Origin: Rhodobiaceae bacterium
GTDB lineage: Bacteria; Pseudomonadota; Alphaproteobacteria; Rhizobiales; Tepidamorphaceae
Direction: 5' to 3'
Assembly: GCA_020637895.1 (NCBI GenBank)
Contig: JACKJP010000003.1
Span: forward strand, 434,001-498,000
DNA length: 64,000 bases
Position 1 is the stretch's first letter. Each line of letters starts with the position of its first letter. This document shows positions 8,914 through 18,670 of this stretch, one piece after another. Below the pieces are notes generated by a model. It was not told the origin of the DNA and made no database searches. It saw only the letters and a list, made by a program, of their open reading frames with translations. Made by a program: the position numbers and the translations under genes.

Positions 8914-9370
8914 TTTCCTGTTTTTAAAGAGTAGGGGGCGGTGTTGCGGAAAACGCGTTCGCAAGACCCGCGGTTCCCCAGGTTCACTGCCAATTCCTGA
9001 ATCCGGGGAAGCATGTGGCGTGATTGCCTTACATTCAGATTCAATTCCGTTTGCTGATTGCCGCGATGAAAGGGGCGAGCCGAATGCGCCGCATTGCCCC
9101 ACCCCTGCGGGGTGGAATTCGTTAGAACCTTGCTGCTATAGGTCAGGTCTGGGGGTCAGAAGCTGGCATGGAGGGCCGGGCGGTGCGAGGGGGCGCGCGC
9201 CACGCGGCGACAAGGTTTTTTTGAGCGTACGCAGCAACAGCATCGGCACCCGGGATTCCGCAAGATCTGCAATGGCGACGCAGAGGCTGGTGCACGCGCC
9301 CGACAGCAGGGCTGATTCCGGAGTTCTTGTTCATTGCGCAGCGGTATGGAATGCCCGGTCAAGCCGCGCA
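8914..9370. other. 457-base gap upstream of tamA
   Basis: No credible gene is seen. It contains a short GC-rich hairpin (CCACCCCTGCGGGGTGG, about 9099-9115) and, at its right end, a REP-like element running into the tamA start region (9342-9384). It must hold the promoters of both divergent neighbours, but I cannot pick out convincing -35/-10 boxes. Confidence 0.4.
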
Positions 9371-9384
9371 ATGACGACGCTATT
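9342..9384. repeat. REP-like palindrome overlapping the tamA start
   Basis: The copy reads GTATGGAATGCCCGGTCAAG followed by CCGCGCAATGACGAC. The ATG within GCAATGACG is the start codon proposed for tamA, so the repeat supplies the 5' end of the reading frame. Confidence 0.7.
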
Positions 9385-11293
9385 GGCCATGGCAATCGCG
9401 ATGGTCGCTTTCGCAGTGTTGTGCGCACCCCAGCGCGCGCAGGCTTTCGAACTCTTTGGCGTAAAGTTTCTCGAAGGCGGCAAGCTTTTCAACAAGGCTG
9501 GCGCGGAAGCCGAAGACACAATCGGCGAACCGCACAATTATGATGTCGAATTCGTCGTCACGGGTGAGGGCGTCGACAAGGATACGCTGGAAGGCGCATC
9601 CAATCTCTGGACAGACCGCAAGAAGCCGGCATCGGGCGCGGGCGGGCTCATCGCAAAGGCGCGTGGCGACTATGACCGTATGCTGGGCGTGCTCTACGCA
9701 GAAGCACGCTACGGCGGTTCCATTTCCATTGAAATCGACGGACGAGAAGCTTCCGGCCTGCCGCCTGATGCGCGGCTGAACGAGCGGTCCAAGGTACGTA
9801 TCCTGATCGATCCCGGGCCGGAATTTACGTTCGGTGAAGCGCGGATCATCAATCAGGCGCCGGCACCGCTCTCTCGCGGCGACGAGGTGGAATTGCCGGC
9901 AGCGGAAGGCTTTCTGACCGGGCAAGTGGCGAAGGCGGGAACGGTTCTCAAGGCCGAGAGGCTGGCCATCGAGGCCTGGCGGCAGCTTGGCCACGCCAAG
10001 GCGAAAGCGGCCAGGCGCGTCGTCGAGGCCGACCACCGGACGCAGACACTCGATGTGACCATCACGATAGATCCAGGCCCGCTCGCCCGCTATGGCGCGA
10101 CGACCGTCGAGGGCACGGAGCGGATGGACCCCGACTTCGTGGCGTATATGGCAGGGCTGACCCCCGGCAAGGAATACGATCCCGATGACGTTGACCGCGG
10201 CGCCAAGCGGCTCGCGCGCATGGATGTCTTCCGGTCGGTACGGATCGAGGAAGCGGAGACGATCGGGCCGGACGGCCTGCTCGACCACCGCATTCCGGTC
10301 CAGGAACGCAAGCTCCGGCGCTTTGGCGTGGGTGCCAGCTATTCCTCCGTCGACGGGGCTGGGCTCGAAGCCTACTGGCTGCACAGGAACCTGTTCGGCA
10401 GGGCTGAGCGCTTTCGTCTGGAAGGCCGCGTCGCCGGCATCAACAGCGGCAATCCGGACGACTACACCTACCGTCTGGGTGCCACCTTCACCAAGCCGGG
10501 TACGTTTACGCCGGATACCGACTTCAGCGCGTCTGTGATCGGCGAGCGCGAGGTGCTGGAGCCCTACACGCGCACCGGTGTCACGGCGACGGCCGGCTAT
10601 CTGCATCGGTTCGATGAGTATCTGACGGGCAAGCTCTATCTCGACGGGCGGCATGCCCGTTTCAAGGACGTACCTTTCGGGACGCGTGACTTCTCCTCGC
10701 TCGGGTTCCTCGCCGGCATCGCCTATGACACGCGCGACAAGGAAAACGATGCGACGCGAGGCGTCTTTGCCGAACTCGTCGCCGAGCCGTTCCACGAATT
10801 CAACTACGGGAATACGGCGGCCCGATTCACGGCCGAAGCACGCGCTTACCTCGGGCTTGGGAACGATGACCGGCTGGTTCTTGCCGGCCGCGCGAAAATC
10901 GGGACGCTCGCGGGCTCCTCGATCGCGCAGACGGCGCCTGATCGCCTGTTCTTTGCAGGTGGGGGCGGTTCGGTGCGCGGCTATGCCTATCGCAATATCG
11001 GCGTGACGCTGCCGTCGGGCTTCACGGTGGGCGGCCGATCGCTGGTGGAAGGTTCGGTTGAGCTGCGCGCCCGCGTCACGGACACGCTGGGCGTCGTCGC
11101 ATTTGCCGATGCCGGCACGGTCGGGATGGACCCGTTCGATGCATTCGGCGAGGACCTGCATGTCGGGGTCGGTGCCGGCATCCGCTACTATACCGGTCTT
11201 GGGCCGCTCCGATTCGACGTCGCCTTTCCGCTCGACAAGCGGCCCGGCGACCCGGACGTCGCCTTTTACGTCGGGATTGGACAGGCATTTTGA
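9371..11293 (+). CDS. tamA: TamA-like outer-membrane Omp85 protein
   Basis: This 640-aa protein is the outer-membrane half of the translocation and assembly module, which helps insert autotransporters and other beta-barrel proteins. The ATG at 9371 gives a clean signal peptide (TLLAMAIAMVAFAVLCA then AQA before FELFG). POTRA-like repeats follow (about residues 50-290, for example FTFGEARIINQAP and RYGATTVEGTERM), then a C-terminal 16-strand Omp85 barrel (about 300-640) with the conserved GGGGSVRGYAYR element and a terminal Phe. The last codons overlap the tamB start. The start codon lies within an interspersed repeat and has no good ribosome binding site, so translation may begin elsewhere. 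Confidence 0.9.
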   Translation: MTTLLAMAIAMVAFAVLCAPQRAQAFELFGVKFLEGGKLFNKAGAEAEDTIGEPHNYDVEFVVTGEGVDKDTLEGASNLWTDRKKPASGAGGLIAKARGDYDRMLGVLYAEARYGGSISIEIDGREASGLPPDARLNERSKVRILIDPGPEFTFGEARIINQAPAPLSRGDEVELPAAEGFLTGQVAKAGTVLKAERLAIEAWRQLGHAKAKAARRVVEADHRTQTLDVTITIDPGPLARYGATTVEGTERMDPDFVAYMAGLTPGKEYDPDDVDRGAKRLARMDVFRSVRIEEAETIGPDGLLDHRIPVQERKLRRFGVGASYSSVDGAGLEAYWLHRNLFGRAERFRLEGRVAGINSGNPDDYTYRLGATFTKPGTFTPDTDFSASVIGEREVLEPYTRTGVTATAGYLHRFDEYLTGKLYLDGRHARFKDVPFGTRDFSSLGFLAGIAYDTRDKENDATRGVFAELVAEPFHEFNYGNTAARFTAEARAYLGLGNDDRLVLAGRAKIGTLAGSSIAQTAPDRLFFAGGGGSVRGYAYRNIGVTLPSGFTVGGRSLVEGSVELRARVTDTLGVVAFADAGTVGMDPFDAFGEDLHVGVGAGIRYYTGLGPLRFDVAFPLDKRPGDPDVAFYVGIGQAF

Positions 11294-14200
11294 GAAAGCT
11301 GCTGGCAGCCCTGCTTCTGCTCATTCCGCTCGGGTTCGTTCTCGCGGGGCGCACCGACGCGCAAGGCCAGGGACAGGACGCGCAGGTCCAGGCAGGGCAG
11401 AACCAGACACCCGAAGAGGAACGGTCGTCGTTTCTTTCGTTTGTCGAAAACCAGCTCTCGGCGCCGGGCCGGCAGATACGCATCGGGTCGATCCAGGGCA
11501 TCCTTTCTTCCAACGCGACGATCAGTGAAATCACCGTCGCGGACGATCAGGGCGTATGGCTGCGCATTGAGAATGCCGGGATCGTGTGGACACGCTCGGC
11601 GCTGCTGCTGCGCCGTCTCGACATCCAGCGGTTGTCGGCGGAACGGATCGAGGTTCTCCGGCTTCCCGAACCCGCGGCAGGGACGCCGGCGCCAGAGGCC
11701 GGCGGGTTCCAGTTGCCGGAGTTGCCGCTGGCGATCACAATGGACGCGCTTGCCGTCGATCATGTCGTTTTCGGCGAGCCGGTTTTCGGCCTCGCCTCGG
11801 AAATCGCGCTTGCCGGCAATCTGACGCTCGACGACGGATCGCTGGATACGGCGCTGCAGATCCGCCGGCTCGACGGGCCGGGCGGGTCGCTTGATCTATC
11901 GGCTGCGTTTGCGAACGCGACGCGCGACCTCACCATCGATTTCACGCTCGACGAACCGGCCGACGGCGTGGTTGCCAATCTCGCCAATATCGAGGGCCGC
12001 CCGCCAATCCGCCTTGCCGTGCAGGGCGAGGGGCCGCTGGACGAATTCGATCTGAAGCTGGCGCTTGATGCGGCAGGCAGCAGGACGCTTTCCGGCGACG
12101 TGGAATTGCGCCGACCCGATGAAGACCTGAACTTCACGGCACGGTTGGGCGGACCGCTGGCCCGGCTGGTCGCACCGGCCTACCGGCCCTTCTTCGGCGA
12201 GGAAACGCAGCTGGCGCTGGCCGGCACGGTGAAAAACGCGGGCGGCTTCCGCATCGCGGATTTCGGCCTTTCAAGCGGCGCTCTGACGCTTTCCGGCAAT
12301 GGCGAAACCGCGGCGGATGGCTTTCTTCGCCAGCTTTCCGTTCAGGGACGTCTTGGCGGCGGAACGGAGCCCGTCATGCTGCCGCTCCCTGGCGGTGACA
12401 AGACGCTGCGTCGCGGTACGCTCGACATAAACTTCGGCGGCGGCGGTTCTGACCGTTGGTCTGCCGTGATGGATTTGCAGGGGCTGGATACGGGCACGCT
12501 TGCAGCGCAGACGGTGCGGCTGTCACTCGGCGGCAGGACTGACAACCTCGATACGGCCGATGCGCGTCATATCACCTTTACGATCGATGGGGGTGCCGAG
12601 GGCCTTTCCTCACCGCAACGTGAAATCGAAGAGGCGATCGGGACAAGGCTGTCGCTTTCCGGCAATGGCGAATGGCGATCCGGGTCGCCGATCCGTCTCG
12701 AGCGCGCTGCCGTTTCCGGCAAGGCGGTCAACCTGACCGCGCAGGGCGATATCGAAGACTATGACTTCAAGGGGCAGGCGACGCTGCAGGCGCCGGCGCT
12801 GGCGGCATTTTCCGGTATTGCCGGACGTGACCTCTCCGGATCGGCGAATCTGGCGGCAAACGGCACTGTCTCTCCTTTGACCGGTGCGTTCGATCTCGCG
12901 CTCGACGGGACGGCAGACGACCTGATGCTCGGGATTTCCGCCGACCGGCTCTTTGCGGGCGAAACGAAAATTACCGGCGGTCTGGCGCGCGACGAAAAGG
13001 GCATCACCGCAAAGGAATTTCGGATCGGCAACGAGCGCGCGGTGCTGAGCGCGAACGGCACCTACGGATCGGAGGCTTCCGATTTCGCCTTCGAGGCAAA
13101 TTTGGCCGACGCTTCGCTGCTCACCGAAAATGCTTCCGGGAAACTGACGGCGCGGGGAACGGCCAGGGGCGCAGATGGCCGTATCAACGTATCGCTGACC
13201 GCCGACATGCCTTCCGGCATGCTGTTGAAGAAGAAGCTGACGGAAGGCGTTTTCAGCTTCAGCGGCGTGCAGGAGGACGGCGGGCTTAGCGGCAATATCG
13301 ATGGCAACGCGTTTCTGGATGGTGTGGCCGCACGCCTGAACGCCGACATTGCCATGGCCAAGGGTGAAACGCGGATCGACGACCTCGATTTCAGCGCGGG
13401 CGGCGCAGCCGTCACCGGTTCCATTGCGCAAAATCGCGACGGTCTTTTCTTCGGCCAGATCAAGATCGCAGCGGCGGACATATCGACAGCGGCGGCGCTG
13501 GCCCTTACCGAAGCGTCCGGCGCGCTGAATGCCGACATCAAGCTGAACGGCGCTGAAGGCAAGCAGAATGCGTCGATCCGCGCGGATGCGAAGGGCCTGA
13601 TTTTCGGCGAGACGCGAATTGGCGAGGCCGAAATTCAGGCGGCTGTGCAGGACGCATTCGGCGTGCCGATGGTCGATGGGTCGCTGAGCGCGGTCAATGC
13701 TTCTGTCAGCGGGATCGAGATTGCGCGCCTTGCCGCGAATGCCGGCCGGCAGGGTGAGGCAACGAGCTTCACGGCGAGCGCCGCACTAAAGAACGGAACA
13801 GATGCCCAAATTGAAGGGGCGCTGGCGCCGGAAGGGCTGGGATACAGGCTGGATCTCCAACGGTTCGACCTTGCTCAGGGGCAGATGAAGGCGCAACTGG
13901 CGAAACCCGCCTCGCTGCTGGTTGAGGGGCGAGACGTGCGCGTGGACGCTTTCGTCATGGATATCGGCGGTGGAAGTGTTTCCGCGTCGGGCACCTATGC
14001 CGACACCCTCGGGCTGGACATCGTGATCCGCGATCTGCCGCTTGCGATCGGCAACGCCGTGAAACCCGATCTCAAGCTTGCCGGCACCGTCAATGGTACC
14101 GCGAGAGCAACCGGCAAACGCGATGACCCGATCCTCGATTTCGATCTTGCGGCGCGCGGCATTCGCGCGGCGGTTCTGACCGATGCCGGGCTTGGAGCGA

Positions 14201-15930
14201 TAAATATTCAGGCCCGGGGACGCACCGAAGGCGAGCGCCTTTCCGTCAAATCGACCATTGCCGCCGAAGGCGGAATGCGCGCGAGTGCCGATGGTACTGT
14301 GACACTTCCAGACGGAGCGCTCGCGCTCGATGTCGCACTGACGAGCTTTCCTCTCGATCCGCTCAATGCAGTCGTGAAGGGGCAGGACCTGAAAGGCCGT
14401 ATCACCGGAACGGCGCGGGTCGGCGGGACGATTAATAATCCCGCCGCAGATTTCAACCTGCAGGGAAGCGGCCTGTCGGCAGCGCCGGTCGCTTTCGCAG
14501 CGCCGATTACCGCCAGCGCGGATGGACGCTATGGCGAGGGCGTCCTGACGCTGGCTTCCGCCCGCGCCAACGGGGCGCAGGGGCTTTCGCTTGCCGCCAG
14601 CGGGCGCGTGCCGGTCTCGGGCAATGGTCTGCAGCTGAGGGTGAATGGTTCGGCCCCGCTGGCGCTTGCCAGTCAATTCACCGCCGACCGGGGCACCCAG
14701 CTTTCGGGCGCCGTCAATCTGGATGCCAGCGTGACCGGCAGCTTCAGTGCACCCGTGGTCAGTGGCCAGATTTCTGCCTCGGGCGCACAGATCGTCGATC
14801 CGGAAACAAATCTGCGCCTCAACGACATTACGCTGGCCGCGCAGCTGAGTGCCGAGCAGGTGACAATCAACCGGCTGACCGCATCCGTCGCGGGCGGTGG
14901 CACCGTGAGCGGGCAGGGCACGGTGTCGCTTTCGCCGGGTTATCCGGCAAACATCGCCATTGCGCTGCGCCAGGCGCGCTATGCCGATGGACAGTTCGTG
15001 GTTGCCACGCTGAGCGGCGATCTGAATGTTACGGGGCCCCTGGCGCGCGATCCGCTCATCACAGGTGGCATCCGTGTCGAACGTGCGGAGCTGACAATCG
15101 CCAGCACGTTCGGCAGCGCGGCCTCGAGGCTGGAGGTCAAGCACGTCGCGCCGCCGCCGAAGGTCGCCGCAACGCTGAACAGAGCACGACGGACCGTAGC
15201 GGGCGCGCCGCCAATGCCGACAGCGCGGCCGGCCATCGCCCGTGTCGATATCCGTATCGATGCGCCAAACCGCATCTTCATCCGCGGACGCGGACTGGAT
15301 GCGGAAGTGGGCGGTGCGGTGCGCATTACCGGGCCGGTCACGAATATCGTGCCGGTCGGCAGCTTCGACCTGATCCGCGGCCGGCTATCCATCCTCGGCA
15401 AGCGCATTACCTTCGATGAAGGCAATGTGACGCTGATTGGCGATCTCGATCCGTTCGTCAATCTTGTCGCGCGCAACGAGAGCGACGACATCACCGTGCT
15501 CATCACCGTGCGCGGGCGTGTTTCCGACCCGTCCATCCTCTTCTCGTCGCAGCCAGCGCTGCCTCAGGACGAAGTGCTGGCAAGGCTGATATTCAACCGT
15601 GGCTTGAGCGAACTGTCGCCGCTGCAGATCGCGAGCCTCGCGGCCGCTGCGGCGGAACTGGCGGGCGGCAGCAACAATTCGCTGCTGTCGTCCCTGCGCG
15701 GCGCGGCCGGGCTGGACGACCTCGAGGTCGTCACGGATGCGGAGGGAAATACGGCGGTGCGGGCCGGGCGCTATGTGCGCGACAATGTCTATCTCGGCGT
15801 GGAGGCAGGGGCGAACGGCTCAACGCGCGGGACGGTCAATCTCGACGTGACCAAGAACCTGAAGGCGCGCGGGGGCGTCGGCTCCGACGGGCGTACCGAC
15901 CTCGGCATATTCTTCGAGAAGGATTATTGA
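11290..15930 (+). CDS. tamB: TamB-like inner-membrane-anchored periplasmic bridge protein
   Basis: This is a 1546-aa partner of TamA, begun by a TTG that overlaps the tamA stop. The N-terminus is a signal anchor (LLAALLLLIPLGFVLAG). The long middle is a repetitive beta-rich region, expected to form a hydrophobic groove crossing the periplasm (TamB/YhdP/AsmA-type lipid-transfer architecture). The C-terminal DUF490 domain (about residues 1300-1546) has LIGDLDPFVNLVARNES, LPQDEVLARLIFNRGLSELSP and an end in FFEKDY. Family members carry phospholipids to the outer membrane and assist barrel assembly. Length and order with TamA are as usual. A 14-bp palindrome just after the stop (15930-15943) is too short to be a clear terminator. 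Confidence 0.93.
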   Translation: MRKLLAALLLLIPLGFVLAGRTDAQGQGQDAQVQAGQNQTPEEERSSFLSFVENQLSAPGRQIRIGSIQGILSSNATISEITVADDQGVWLRIENAGIVWTRSALLLRRLDIQRLSAERIEVLRLPEPAAGTPAPEAGGFQLPELPLAITMDALAVDHVVFGEPVFGLASEIALAGNLTLDDGSLDTALQIRRLDGPGGSLDLSAAFANATRDLTIDFTLDEPADGVVANLANIEGRPPIRLAVQGEGPLDEFDLKLALDAAGSRTLSGDVELRRPDEDLNFTARLGGPLARLVAPAYRPFFGEETQLALAGTVKNAGGFRIADFGLSSGALTLSGNGETAADGFLRQLSVQGRLGGGTEPVMLPLPGGDKTLRRGTLDINFGGGGSDRWSAVMDLQGLDTGTLAAQTVRLSLGGRTDNLDTADARHITFTIDGGAEGLSSPQREIEEAIGTRLSLSGNGEWRSGSPIRLERAAVSGKAVNLTAQGDIEDYDFKGQATLQAPALAAFSGIAGRDLSGSANLAANGTVSPLTGAFDLALDGTADDLMLGISADRLFAGETKITGGLARDEKGITAKEFRIGNERAVLSANGTYGSEASDFAFEANLADASLLTENASGKLTARGTARGADGRINVSLTADMPSGMLLKKKLTEGVFSFSGVQEDGGLSGNIDGNAFLDGVAARLNADIAMAKGETRIDDLDFSAGGAAVTGSIAQNRDGLFFGQIKIAAADISTAAALALTEASGALNADIKLNGAEGKQNASIRADAKGLIFGETRIGEAEIQAAVQDAFGVPMVDGSLSAVNASVSGIEIARLAANAGRQGEATSFTASAALKNGTDAQIEGALAPEGLGYRLDLQRFDLAQGQMKAQLAKPASLLVEGRDVRVDAFVMDIGGGSVSASGTYADTLGLDIVIRDLPLAIGNAVKPDLKLAGTVNGTARATGKRDDPILDFDLAARGIRAAVLTDAGLGAINIQARGRTEGERLSVKSTIAAEGGMRASADGTVTLPDGALALDVALTSFPLDPLNAVVKGQDLKGRITGTARVGGTINNPAADFNLQGSGLSAAPVAFAAPITASADGRYGEGVLTLASARANGAQGLSLAASGRVPVSGNGLQLRVNGSAPLALASQFTADRGTQLSGAVNLDASVTGSFSAPVVSGQISASGAQIVDPETNLRLNDITLAAQLSAEQVTINRLTASVAGGGTVSGQGTVSLSPGYPANIAIALRQARYADGQFVVATLSGDLNVTGPLARDPLITGGIRVERAELTIASTFGSAASRLEVKHVAPPPKVAATLNRARRTVAGAPPMPTARPAIARVDIRIDAPNRIFIRGRGLDAEVGGAVRITGPVTNIVPVGSFDLIRGRLSILGKRITFDEGNVTLIGDLDPFVNLVARNESDDITVLITVRGRVSDPSILFSSQPALPQDEVLARLIFNRGLSELSPLQIASLAAAAAELAGGSNNSLLSSLRGAAGLDDLEVVTDAEGNTAVRAGRYVRDNVYLGVEAGANGSTRGTVNLDVTKNLKARGGVGSDGRTDLGIFFEKDY

Positions 15931-15934
15931 CGCA

Positions 15935-16243
15935 CTAGTGCGTTTGAAATGATGGGCGACAAGCCACCAGCGCACGGGCCGCGGCGGCGCTTCGTTCGGC
16001 CACAATCTCCTTTGCGCTGATGCCCATATATTCGGTCCCCAGCCAATACAGCCGGGCAGCGGTGTCGGCCTCGCTGGCTTCGCGATCCATCAGCATCACG
16101 TAGATTTCGCCGACATAGTTGTCGTATTCACCTTCGGCATCAGGCAAATCCCCGATACCGATGGGGTCCCAGACCTGATTGAGTATCCGGCGCACTTCCA
16201 TGCGATGTTCTCTAGACTGATATTTGTTTCGACCGTGAGACAT
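15935..16243 (-). CDS. Small conserved protein of DUF1871-like type
   Basis: A 102-aa soluble protein from the ATG at 16243. The stretch VRRILNQVWDPIGIGDLPDAEG followed by EYDNYVGEIYVMLMDREAS and TEYMGI matches a small widespread family that I recall as DUF1871-like, often found alone or as possible immunity proteins. It is convergent with tamB, separated by four bases. No function can be assigned. Confidence 0.5.
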   Translation of the reverse strand: MSHGRNKYQSREHRMEVRRILNQVWDPIGIGDLPDAEGEYDNYVGEIYVMLMDREASEADTAARLYWLGTEYMGISAKEIVAERSAAAARALVACRPSFQTH

Positions 16244-16312
16244 GACAACGCCAAGGCATTCCAAGGATACAGCCGCTAGAAAACGACTTTGCGATTGAGA
16301 AGAAGGGATACC

Positions 16313-17002
16313 ATGCATCTTTATATCGCCAACCAGCTCTATTCCTCATGGTCGCTCAGGCCGTGGCTGCTGATGACCGCGCTGGATATTCCCTTCGAGC
16401 AGACCGTGATCGCGATGGGCTTTCCCGATACGCGGCGACAAATGCTGGACGTGTCGCCGACCGGAAAGATGCCGTGTCTGCATGATGGCGATGTGCGTGT
16501 GTGGGAGAGCCTCGCCATCATCGACTATCTGGCGGACAATTTTCCCGACAAGCGCGTCTGGCCGGCGGAAAAGGCGGCAAGGGCGCATGCGCGGGCGGCA
16601 TCAGCGGAAATGCATGCCGGCTTCACCGCGCTGCGGAGCGCGTGCCCGATGAACCTCGGCAAGCGCTTCCGCCCGCGCGACATGGGGCTCGACGTCGCCG
16701 CCGACGTGACACGTGTTGAAGGCTTGTGGGCAGAAGCGCGCGAAAAATTCGGGAGCGGAGGCGATTTCCTCTATGGGGATTTCTGCGCGGCCGATGCGAT
16801 GTATGCGCCGGTGGTGACGCGGCTCGATACCTATCAGATCCCGGTGATGCCGCAGGCGAGGGTCTATATGGACGCCGTTCTCAATCATCCCGCATTTGTC
16901 AAATGGCGTGAGGCAGGGCTGGCAGAGCCCTGGACCTTGCCGCATTACGACGAAGGCTGGATGCCTGCGGAGATATTTCATCACCCGAATGGAGATGCCT
17001 AG
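16313..17002 (+). CDS. Glutathione S-transferase family protein
   Basis: This 229-aa protein starts at the ATG at 16313 behind AGAAGGG. The N-terminal thioredoxin-like domain (residues 1-80) has SSWSLRPWL near the start, where the catalytic Ser/Cys sits, and the glutathione-binding SPTGKMPCL and WESLAIIDYLAD elements. The C-terminal helical domain spans about 90-215. It should conjugate or reduce substrates with glutathione in the cytoplasm; the substrate is unknown. It shares little with the second GST at 17326 beyond the fold. Confidence 0.85.
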   Translation: MHLYIANQLYSSWSLRPWLLMTALDIPFEQTVIAMGFPDTRRQMLDVSPTGKMPCLHDGDVRVWESLAIIDYLADNFPDKRVWPAEKAARAHARAASAEMHAGFTALRSACPMNLGKRFRPRDMGLDVAADVTRVEGLWAEAREKFGSGGDFLYGDFCAADAMYAPVVTRLDTYQIPVMPQARVYMDAVLNHPAFVKWREAGLAEPWTLPHYDEGWMPAEIFHHPNGDA

Positions 17003-17035
17003 CCGCGGCTGATGCCGCCGCCGCCCGTGCCGACA

Positions 17036-17240
17036 GGGTGGCGGAATGGATTGCCCGGTCAAGCCGGGCAATGACGACTCTCAGATATGGCGCGAGTTTG
17101 TCGGCTGCCTTACCGTGCCCTTTCCATTGTCATCATCGGGCTTGACCCGATGATCCATTCCTCCGCGCTATCGCTGATCGCGGTGTTCGTAAAGTGCGGG
17201 CGGGACGGATTGGCCGTTCAAGCCGGGCAATGATGGCGCT
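17036..17240. repeat. Cluster of three REP-like palindromes
   Basis: There is a perfect copy at 17036-17080 (GGCGGAATGGATTGCCCGG...), an inverted-family copy at 17128-17163 (ATCATCGGGCTTGACCCGAT), and a degenerate copy at 17203-17240. They occupy most of the 323-base gap between the two glutathione transferase genes, where nothing else is seen. Confidence 0.8.
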
Positions 17241-17325
17241 TGCGAAAAGGTCGGTGGCCTTGCGCGACCGATGTTTTCGTCTGACAGTCCAGCCGCACTG
17301 AAGAAGAATCCAAACCGGAGGAAAC

Positions 17326-17949
17326 ATGATCACGCTCTACCACGGCACCCGCGCGCGCTCCATTCGACCGCTCTGGACGATGGAGGAACTGGGAGTGCCC
17401 TACAGACTCAAAGTGATCCCGTTTCCTGTCGATCCATCATATGCCGACATCAATCCGACCGGCACGGTGCCGTATTTCCTCGATGGCGATCTGGCGATGA
17501 ACGAGTCGGCGGCGATCTGCCAGTACCTGGCGACGCGCTATGGGCCGAGCGATCTGGCCGTCGGGCCCGATGAGGCCGGCTACGGGGCGTGGCTGAACTG
17601 GCTGACATTCGGCGAGGCCTCCATGACCTTCCCGCTGACAAGGGCATTCCGTTATGGCGGCGCGCTTGCCAAGCGCTACGGTTCCTATCCCGACGTCGCC
17701 GAGCAGCATCTTTCGACGTTCCGTCGAAACCTGGAAAGGGTGGATGCGGCGCTTGTGGATTCCGAATACCTCGTCGCGGACAGGTTCACCATCGCCGACA
17801 TCTCGGTTGCCTATAATTTCCAGCTTCTCGAGATGATGAAGATGACGGATTTGCTTTCTCCGGCCGCCACAGCCTACTGGGCGCGGCTAAAGGCACGCCC
17901 GGCCTGGGCGCGCGCGCAGGACAGGGTGGAGGACAGCCACCCGGGATAG
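17326..17949 (+). CDS. Glutathione S-transferase family protein
   Basis: A 207-aa protein with an ATG start behind ACCGGAGGAAAC. The thioredoxin-like N-terminal domain has YHGTRARSIRPLWTMEELG, the cis-proline motif in NPTGTVPYF and the glutathione-contacting NESAAICQYLA. The C-terminal domain includes YLVADRFTIADISVAY, the conserved N-capping box of GSTs. It is probably a cytoplasmic detoxification enzyme. It ends 22 bases from a convergent secreted-protein gene, with an inverted repeat between the two. Confidence 0.87.
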   Translation: MITLYHGTRARSIRPLWTMEELGVPYRLKVIPFPVDPSYADINPTGTVPYFLDGDLAMNESAAICQYLATRYGPSDLAVGPDEAGYGAWLNWLTFGEASMTFPLTRAFRYGGALAKRYGSYPDVAEQHLSTFRRNLERVDAALVDSEYLVADRFTIADISVAYNFQLLEMMKMTDLLSPAATAYWARLKARPAWARAQDRVEDSHPG

Positions 17950-17973
17950 GTCGTCTTTTTTCACGAAGACCTA
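17947..17973. terminator. Candidate bidirectional terminator
   Basis: An imperfect inverted repeat (TAGGTCGTCTT ... GAAGACCTA) around TTTTTCAC lies between two convergent genes. It has a T-run in the loop rather than after the stem, so function is uncertain. Confidence 0.35.
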
Positions 17974-18489
17974 GAGGGCTGAGCGTATCGCGTTGGTCAT
18001 CGGCTCAGTCTTGCGCGCCATGTGGTCGATCAGGACTTTCGGCAGCTTCTTGCGCGGGCCATTCGCGACAACCTCGGCTTCGTCAAGCAGCAGATCGCCA
18101 GAGGCGCCGGGCGCAATTGCGCGCACGCCGACATATATCGCCGGATTGCCGTCGTCGGTGCCTTTGATGTGGATGCCGATGGCCAGCGGTTTGCCGACGC
18201 CATCAGCCTTCATCAGGGCAGCAGGATCGGAAGGCTCACCATCCTTCGCGGCCGATTCCGTATAAACGATGCCGGCAGTCGTGGCAGAAAGTGCCGCACC
18301 TTCGAAACGCGCGGCGATGGTCTTGCCGAGGGCCTCGCAGATCTCCGCCGCGTAAGGCTGCCGCGTCGTGGATTTGCAATAGATGACAATCCCATCGGTG
18401 CCCGCAAGCGCTGCGCTCCAGTTAGTCTCTGCGTGGGCGGGGAGTGCAAATGGGTAGAGCAGTGCGGCTACTATAAGAACTCTTTTCAT
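17971..18489 (-). CDS. Secreted protein of unknown function
   Basis: A 172-aa product with a clear Sec signal peptide (MKRVLIVAALLYPFALPAHA, cleavage before ETNWSA). The mature part has two cysteines (IVIYCKS, AEICEAL) that could pair in the periplasm, and no domain that I recognise. The phrase GIHIKGTDDGNPAIYVGVRA suggests a beta-rich fold. It stands alone, with its start facing the phage-like gene at 18671. Confidence 0.55.
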   Translation of the reverse strand: MKRVLIVAALLYPFALPAHAETNWSAALAGTDGIVIYCKSTTRQPYAAEICEALGKTIAARFEGAALSATTAGIVYTESAAKDGEPSDPAALMKADGVGKPLAIGIHIKGTDDGNPAIYVGVRAIAPGASGDLLLDEAEVVANGPRKKLPKVLIDHMARKTEPMTNAIRSAL

Positions 18490-18670
18490 CGATCGCGTAC
18501 CTTGGTTGTCCGGATAACTGATACGTAGAACGCCGAGTGCGATTTCGAGGCGACGGGCGCTAAATTCGCTTGGAGTTCCCCAGCATCTTTCGCGCTGCGT
18601 TTGTACAGGGCTGAAGTGATGCCATCCTGACGATGATCATCTCAATGTCAAAGAAAAGTGTCGGTAATCC

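Noticed and set aside
9380..11161. A 593-codon open frame on the - strand inside tamA
   Set aside because: It mirrors the tamA coding frame in GC-rich DNA, has no recognisable domain and no ribosome binding site; the + strand protein has clear Omp85 features.
13786..15144. A 452-codon open frame antisense to tamB
   Set aside because: Shadow of the high-GC tamB frame; low-complexity translation without family signature.
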